Source of the DNA: Micropterus salmoides
Taxonomy: Eukaryota > Chordata > Actinopteri > Centrarchiformes > Centrarchidae
Direction: 5' to 3'
Length of the DNA stretch: 64,000 nucleotides
NCBI RefSeq assembly: GCF_014851395.1
Contig: NW_024043372.1
Coordinates: 10,243,490 to 10,307,489, forward strand
In this document: piece by piece, positions 59,052-64,000 of the stretch
Layout of the letters: every line of letters begins with the position of its first letter
How positions within the stretch are numbered: the stretch's first letter is position 1
Translations under genes and position numbers: made by a program
The notes under the pieces: generated by a model
Databases searched by the model: none
The model's input: only the letters and a program-made list of their open reading frames with translations
What the model was told of the DNA's origin: nothing

Positions 59052-60416
59052 TTGCTTTGTTTTATTTTTACACATTTTAGAGGCATTGGGAGATAAGTGA
59101 CGCAATTATGCACAAGCAAAAAGCATTTTGAATAAAACAAAACAACCTACAGACTACTTTCTGAAGTTTCTAGGTTGACATTCATTTTAACTGAAACGGT
59201 TTGACAAAAGCGTGAGATGCCCTATGAAAACTCTAAATAAAGTGGGCCATGAGTTCAGATTTGATGTTTAATCGTCTTGTTTTGATGCCAAACTGTAGCA
59301 GATCCTGTATATTTGAAGTGTGTCCCTGGCAGGCTGCTATGATGTCCTCCTTGTTTATTTTCCTCTTCATTGCCAAATACTTGGTTTATATCTTTGTTGC
59401 AGTTGAAGGGAAATCTTGTTTTCAATACGAGATTCAACTGGGAGAAATTTCAGATGAAGGTCTGCATTTTTCATTTTAATCAGCTGTTAATTAAGTTAAA
59501 TGAATATATGAAAACCTAAATCATTATTAAAATCTGATCTTTCAGCCGAACACGCTGTATTGTCACTGTAACCCAGGCTGCCAAGTCACATGGTGCTGTG
59601 ATGTCATCAAGGAAAAATTTTGCCCAAATTTGTAAAAGCTCAAACCATCACAGGGATGAAAATCAGCAGCTGGAAAAGGGAAAAAGAAAGTGCTGACAGT
59701 TTTATCTTCATAAAGAACTACACCACCCAAAATGCTTTGCTCCACAGTGCAGCTAACTGTGATGAAATAGTTTCTGTCCTCTTACTGGTTGATATACACA
59801 GCATCCTGTGACCACCAGCTTTGCTGCTCACTTATTCGGCTAACTATTATTAACTCACCTGTATAACCAGTAGTTAATGCTGTCTGAAATACAATAATAA
59901 AACAACTCTGGACGTTTCCTTTCTGTGTTTAAGCTGCTGCTGTTTAAAGGATGATTCTGCTTTTTTCTGACTTTTATTTTATAATCATAGTTTTCATCAT
60001 TTTTGTTGTCTCATCATCTGACTGCTCGTGTTTCTTGGCCTTTCAGACTTCTTTTTATTGACATGTTCTCAGAGCTTAGCTATTAACAAGGACAATGTTA
60101 TTACTGAAATGATGAACCAAATTCAGGGGAATTTACCTGAAATGGGTTCACACTGCTCATTTGCCTTTTTTCTCATGTAAAAAAGAAATACAGTGTTTCA
60201 AAATACGAACACTGAAGCCTAAATTTAATTTAAAGTAACTGACCAGTGTTACATTAGATAGAAATAATATTTTCTATATTACTACAATACTAGGACTAAC
60301 TGATTTGTGTGTGTTGCCATCAAATGCATTCAAGGAAGACGGGAGGGATTTAGAAAACCTCGCCTTGTGGCTCTCAAAAAAAATAGTATGTTAACAGTTT
60401 GTTCTTTTCTGCTGTG

Positions 60417-60545
60417 GTGGAAAGTACATTTATTCCAGTACTGTAACAATTTTGAGGTATGTGTACTTTAGTATTTCCAATTTCTGCTGCTCTTTACTTT
60501 TACTCCCCTTCATTAAATTGACAGCTTAAGTTACGTGTTATTTAG
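60417..60545 (+). repeat. Common teleost repeat ('GGTGGAAAGTACATTTA')
   Basis: GTGGTGGAAAGTACATTTAT, then CAATTTTGAGGTATGTGTAC, TTTAGTATTTCCAATTTCTG and GACAGCTTAAGTTACGTG, in the order of a very abundant fish interspersed repeat. Confidence 0.65.
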
Positions 60546-61133
60546 ATATTTCAGAATCATTATCAAAGGTTAAGATAAGCTAAAACCTTTATTGATCCCA
60601 TGGGAAAAATTCACAAGCTACCCAGCAGTATAGTTAAAATCATCTTTTACTTTAGTAAATCATTTGCCAGTTTGTCCACCACAGTTTTTCTGTTTCTTGT
60701 TTTTATAACTTATTTGCTTCTACCTTTAAAAGAGATAAGAAACAGACGTCAATGAAAACAGACTCCAGACCTCATGAGCCATTTTTGGTCAGTACTTTGA
60801 CTTGGGCACATTTGGTTTTTAATGCAGAGCTTTTACTTAGTATTTTTACATTGTTTTACTGAAGTCAATGAACTAAGTTTTCACCGCTGTGTGTTCGTGT
60901 GTTTCTTCTAAGGAGGAAACTAGTTGAGCAACTCTATTTGCTTTCTCAAACATTAAAGAGGACCTGCCCTAACAGACACACACTGGTACCTCCCATCACC
61001 CTGTTCGACAGAAAATACACCTAGCAGTTATAGTTAACAGTTTTAGTTGCTGAAGACAGAAGACAGTAGATGAGACGACTTCAGAGAGACATGATGTAAC
61101 AGGAGAACAGGTGTGTCAGTTATCAGGATCATC

Positions 61134-62892
61134 ATGTCCATCACTGTAAATCTGAGGAGGATCTCCAACCTGCCGGGACGATATGACAGAAAGGTCGAAC
61201 TCTCCTTCAGAGGTCAGTAACACAAACTAAACTGTACTACATGGATATCTTATATTAACTGGAACCAACACTCTACAGCCAAAGTATGTGGACTACTCTG
61301 TCTTACATCTTTGGTCTCGGCCTATTTTCCTGGTTTGTTCTGGGCCCCTAAATGCAACAACATACAACAATATTTTAGACAATAGTGAGCTTCCAACTTT
61401 GTTACAGTTTGTCTGCGATAAAAGAAGTACTCAGATCCTTTAAAAGTAGAAATACCACACTGTAAATATGCTCCATTGCAAGTTAAAGTTGCTGTTTTTA
61501 GGTAAAAGGTACAATAGTATAAGCAGCAAAGTGTAAAAAGAAAATGATCAAAAGACAAAGTGCTCTTTATGCGGAATGTCTCTTTTCAGATTGTTATTTT
61601 ATTATATTCATTAGTCAATCACTAATATTGAAACATTAATGACTAAGTGACATTTTAATGTTGAAGCTGGTCTCATTTGAACTGCTTTATATCCAGTTAG
61701 GAAGTTTAATCTGTAAGTAATGAGTCATATTCTCTCAGCCTTTCATATGTTGTTTTGTCTAAAAAGTGACCACTAACACCAGCTGTACTCACTGTTGTGA
61801 CTCTGGTGTTTCAATTAATTCAATTAATTAAAAGGAGACATGCATTCATTTTTATTCACTGCAGCTCAGCAAGGAAACACTGTTCAAAGAAAAACACAAA
61901 GAGGGAATTTTATACTTAAAAAGACAGACATTGCTCACACAAATACAAGGATATGGCTCTATAGAGCTCAACTAAAGCTCTATAGTGAACAAACAAACAG
62001 GATCATCGACATACATTACAATAGTTACATTCAGATGAAGAATAATACTGCTAGTAAAACAATAAACTTAAGTTGTCCAAAAGCATGCAATTGTACTTAA
62101 AAGAGATATTTTTATTTTATGTTGAGATTTAAGTTTTCTGCCTGATAAACTTTTAAAGGAAGGAGAATATCTCTCCAAATGATTGGTGAAAGGGTATAGT
62201 GTTTAATAATTATGTTGACATGCATTCAGACCAACACAAGTGAATTAATCCCCACTGGCTCAGCAGTATATAAAGTAATATCCATATATAAAATATATAG
62301 ATACATAGATTTAAATTGGCCCCACATTTACCAGCTGCAATATTAAAGTGATGTACACATTAATGCATCGATAATCAAAATTTGTACTTTTACTTTTGGT
62401 ACTTACAGTATATTTTGATGCTTAAGTTTATTTAACTGAATATTTCCGCACTGTGTTGTTACTACTTTTACGTAAGTAAAAGATCCGACTACTTCTTCCA
62501 CTGTTGTGTGGGTTGGATATAAGTTGGCCTTTTGCTCAGAGCTTTGTGGGTATTGGGCGAACCCTCAAATGGATTGGTCTCGTGGGAAAATTCTTGTGTT
62601 GGAAACTCCCTGTAAGAGTCCATCTCTCTCTCTCTTTCTTTGATTAAAGTGTGAATGAATGCTGACGAATTTAAACAAATATATTAACATTGTGCCTGGG
62701 AGTCTGTCATCAAAGGCCATCTGTCTTGAAATCCTCCTACATGTTTTAAATTGTGTTTGTAGTCAGTTTAGCTCATGGCCAGGTTAGTTTTACCTGCCAG
62801 TTAACTGCTAACAGAGCCTGACTGTCTCTCCTCCAGGTTTCACCCACAAAACCAAAGTCCTGCAGTGTGAGAACTTGGCCATCTTCAACGAG
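61134..62892 (+). CDS. fer1l4: Ferlin N-terminus (first C2 domain), probably fer1l4; partial, continues past window
   Basis: Two coding exons are visible: 61134-61212 (ends phase 1 at AGAG|GTCAGT) and 62837-62892 (CTCCAG|GTTTCACC ... AACGAG|GTCAGT), 45 aa in frame. The product opens MSITVNLRRISNLPGRYDRK and continues ELSFRGFTHKTKVLQCEN, matching the start of the C2A domain of type II ferlins, large tail-anchored proteins in membrane fusion and trafficking. The choice of fer1l4 among the ferlins rests on position: FER1L4 lies near CPNE1 on human 20q11, where it is a pseudogene/lncRNA. A two-codon upstream ORF (ATGATGTAA, 61091-61099) precedes the start. No further exon was found before 64000. 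Confidence 0.7.
61213..62836 (+). other. First coding intron of the ferlin gene
   Basis: 1.6 kb, largely occupied by a candidate inverted-repeat-bounded element at 61421-62506; no exon was seen inside. Confidence 0.5.
61421..62506. mobile_element. Candidate non-autonomous element with long terminal inverted repeats
   Basis: The left end AAAGAAGTACTCAGATCCTT and the reverse complement of the right end (GAAGAAGTAGTCGGATCTTT) align over about 70 nt, including AAAAGTAG, ACACTGT/ACAGTG and AAATAT. The head GGTGGAAGAAGTACTCAGAT is a known abundant fish repeat terminus. The interior is AT-rich with no transposase seen. Confidence 0.5.
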
Positions 62893-63412
62893 GTCAGTAA
62901 CCTGTCCACTGTGGACACATCCAGACCAATCAGAACCCACAACAGGGCGATGATGTCATCATTTTAGGCAGTCAGTTACTCTAATGTCCACTTGATGCTG
63001 CTGTCATAAGACTGTGTTGAAGTGAATGGGAGAAACCCCCAACTTCTGTCCATAAATACAGTTTTTACACAACAAATTCAGCTCTGAGGAGATCAGTGAC
63101 CTTCTGATGTGAAGTTTACAGACGGGTCAGTTCAGGTAGAAGAAACTGTGAGGACGATGAGCTGCTGACATTTAAGATCACACAACCTTCATCTTATTTA
63201 TCCTGCATATATGTGTGACTTATATTAGGTAGCTGCAGTTGTTTGTCCACTTCAGATTGAAACTATTTTGATGGAGTTGATAAGGAACAGTACCACTCCT
63301 AAAGAACACACACACACAGCCTCTCCTTCAACACACACACACACACACCTACAGCTGACTTGATTGTGTTTTGTTCTACTGCACTCTCTGTTCCTGGTGG
63401 AGCTCCTGGGGG

Positions 63413-63481
<69 letters not shown>

Positions 63482-64000
63482 ATTACAAACTTATGCCAGA
63501 ATTACCAAACTATGGTCGGTCCACCACTTTGGTCCAGACTGAAATGTCTCGACAACTATTAGATGGATTGCTATTAAATTTCAAACAGATATTTATGATC
63601 CGCAGAGGATGGACTCTAATATCTTTGATGATTTTCTTAAATTCCAATTCATCCAATACTTTAGTTTCTGAGTAAATACCTACACAACTAAAGGCATTCC
63701 CATCAGCCTCAGCCTCAGGCTTCTTTATGTGAAGTGCTAATTAGCAAATATTAGCATGCTAACATTATAAACTAACATGGTGAACATTGTAAATATCATA
63801 CCTGCTAAAGTCTGCATGTTAACATTGTCATTGTGAACATGTTAGGATGCTGACATAAGCATTTAGCTGAAAACAATGCTGTGCCAAAGTAATTATAAAT
63901 TGAATTTGTATAGCGCTTTTCACAAAGCTTAAAGTACTGCCTCACAGAGACATGGCAGCAGACTCAGGCGTAGGAAAGCAGCCCGTTAGCAGAGCAGCAG
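62893..64000 (+). other. Second coding intron of the ferlin gene, to window end
   Basis: Contains short (CA)n tracts at about 63307-63350 and a long one at 63415-63476, GCTAATTAGCAAATATTAGC-type sequence at about 63738-63760, and a TATAGCGCTTTTCACAAAGC repeat head at about 63910-63930. No exon was recognised. Confidence 0.45.
63415..63476 (+). repeat. (CA)n microsatellite
   Basis: About 60 nt of uninterrupted CA repeats. The His/Thr ORFs it creates are not genes. Confidence 0.97.

Larger units (their letters stand above)
56869..60990. other. cpne1 3' UTR and cpne1-ferlin intergenic region
   Basis: Candidate cpne1 polyadenylation signals AATAAA occur at 57874-57879 and 58311-58316; neither is decisive. 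A foldback lies at 58963-59051 and a common fish repeat at 60417-60545. I see no SPAG4-like coding exon here. Confidence 0.5.

Noticed and set aside
59249..59479. 76-codon ORF with hydrophobic segment between cpne1 and the ferlin
   Set aside because: Same reasons; not SPAG4-like and no exon structure around it.
63360..63675. ORFs with long His-Thr runs
   Set aside because: Translations of the (CA)n microsatellite.
1..64000. tRNA, rRNA or snRNA genes
   Set aside because: I looked for cloverleaf A/B-box patterns and known snRNA starts and found none I could support; a covariance-model scan was not possible here.

Overview
The window is vertebrate nuclear DNA from a ray-finned fish, probably a percomorph teleost. 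Evidence: short exons with GT/AG introns, CpG-containing promoters, many (CA)n and (TG)n tracts, and dispersed repeats typical of teleosts. No bacterial, viral, CRISPR or operon-like structure was seen, and no new multi-gene system. Its value is six annotated genes, two probable sequence defects in them, and several unusual repeat or foldback structures.

Layout: (1) dram2 on + (first exon ends at 377; coding 3424-10096; 276 aa; 3' UTR probably to about 11.88 kb). (2) A C6orf89 homologue on - (coding 20104 down to 15151; about 331 aa after allowing for one missing base), tail-to-tail with dram2. (3) nfs1 on + (coding 22029-28077; about 449 aa after allowing for one missing base). It is head-to-head with the C6orf89 homologue across a compact shared promoter with CCAAT and GC boxes. 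(4) rbm12 on + (5' exon ending 31447; the whole 898-aa protein in one exon, 37109-39805). (5) cpne1 on + (candidate 5' exon ending 46897; coding 50596-56868; 533 aa). (6) The first two coding exons of a ferlin gene, probably fer1l4, on + (61134-62892), running off the right edge.

From memory of the human map, NFS1-RBM12-CPNE1-FER1L4 is the same-strand order on chromosome 20q11, so the right two thirds of the window is conserved synteny. SPAG4, which sits between CPNE1 and FER1L4 in human, was not seen here. Human DRAM2 and C6orf89 lie on other chromosomes, so the left third marks a lineage-specific junction. The genes are not one pathway: DRAM2 is a lysosomal/autophagy membrane protein, NFS1 the mitochondrial cysteine desulfurase for Fe-S clusters, RBM12 a nuclear RRM protein, CPNE1 and the ferlin are C2-domain membrane-binding proteins, and C6orf89 is a poorly understood membrane protein.

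Notable non-genic structure: a hAT-type MITE with an intact 8-bp target-site duplication in the dram2 3' UTR, a 27-bp perfect-arm hairpin in a dram2 intron, a two-unit-size minisatellite of about 2.1 kb between rbm12 and cpne1, a Tx1/L1-like LINE fragment in C6orf89, a TAACGTTA octamer cluster just inside dram2 intron 1, CTCF-core-like sites flanking the start of cpne1, and telomere-like degenerate repeats in a cpne1 intron. Exon boundaries were derived by hand from reading frame, splice consensus and remembered family sequence; no alignment was run.
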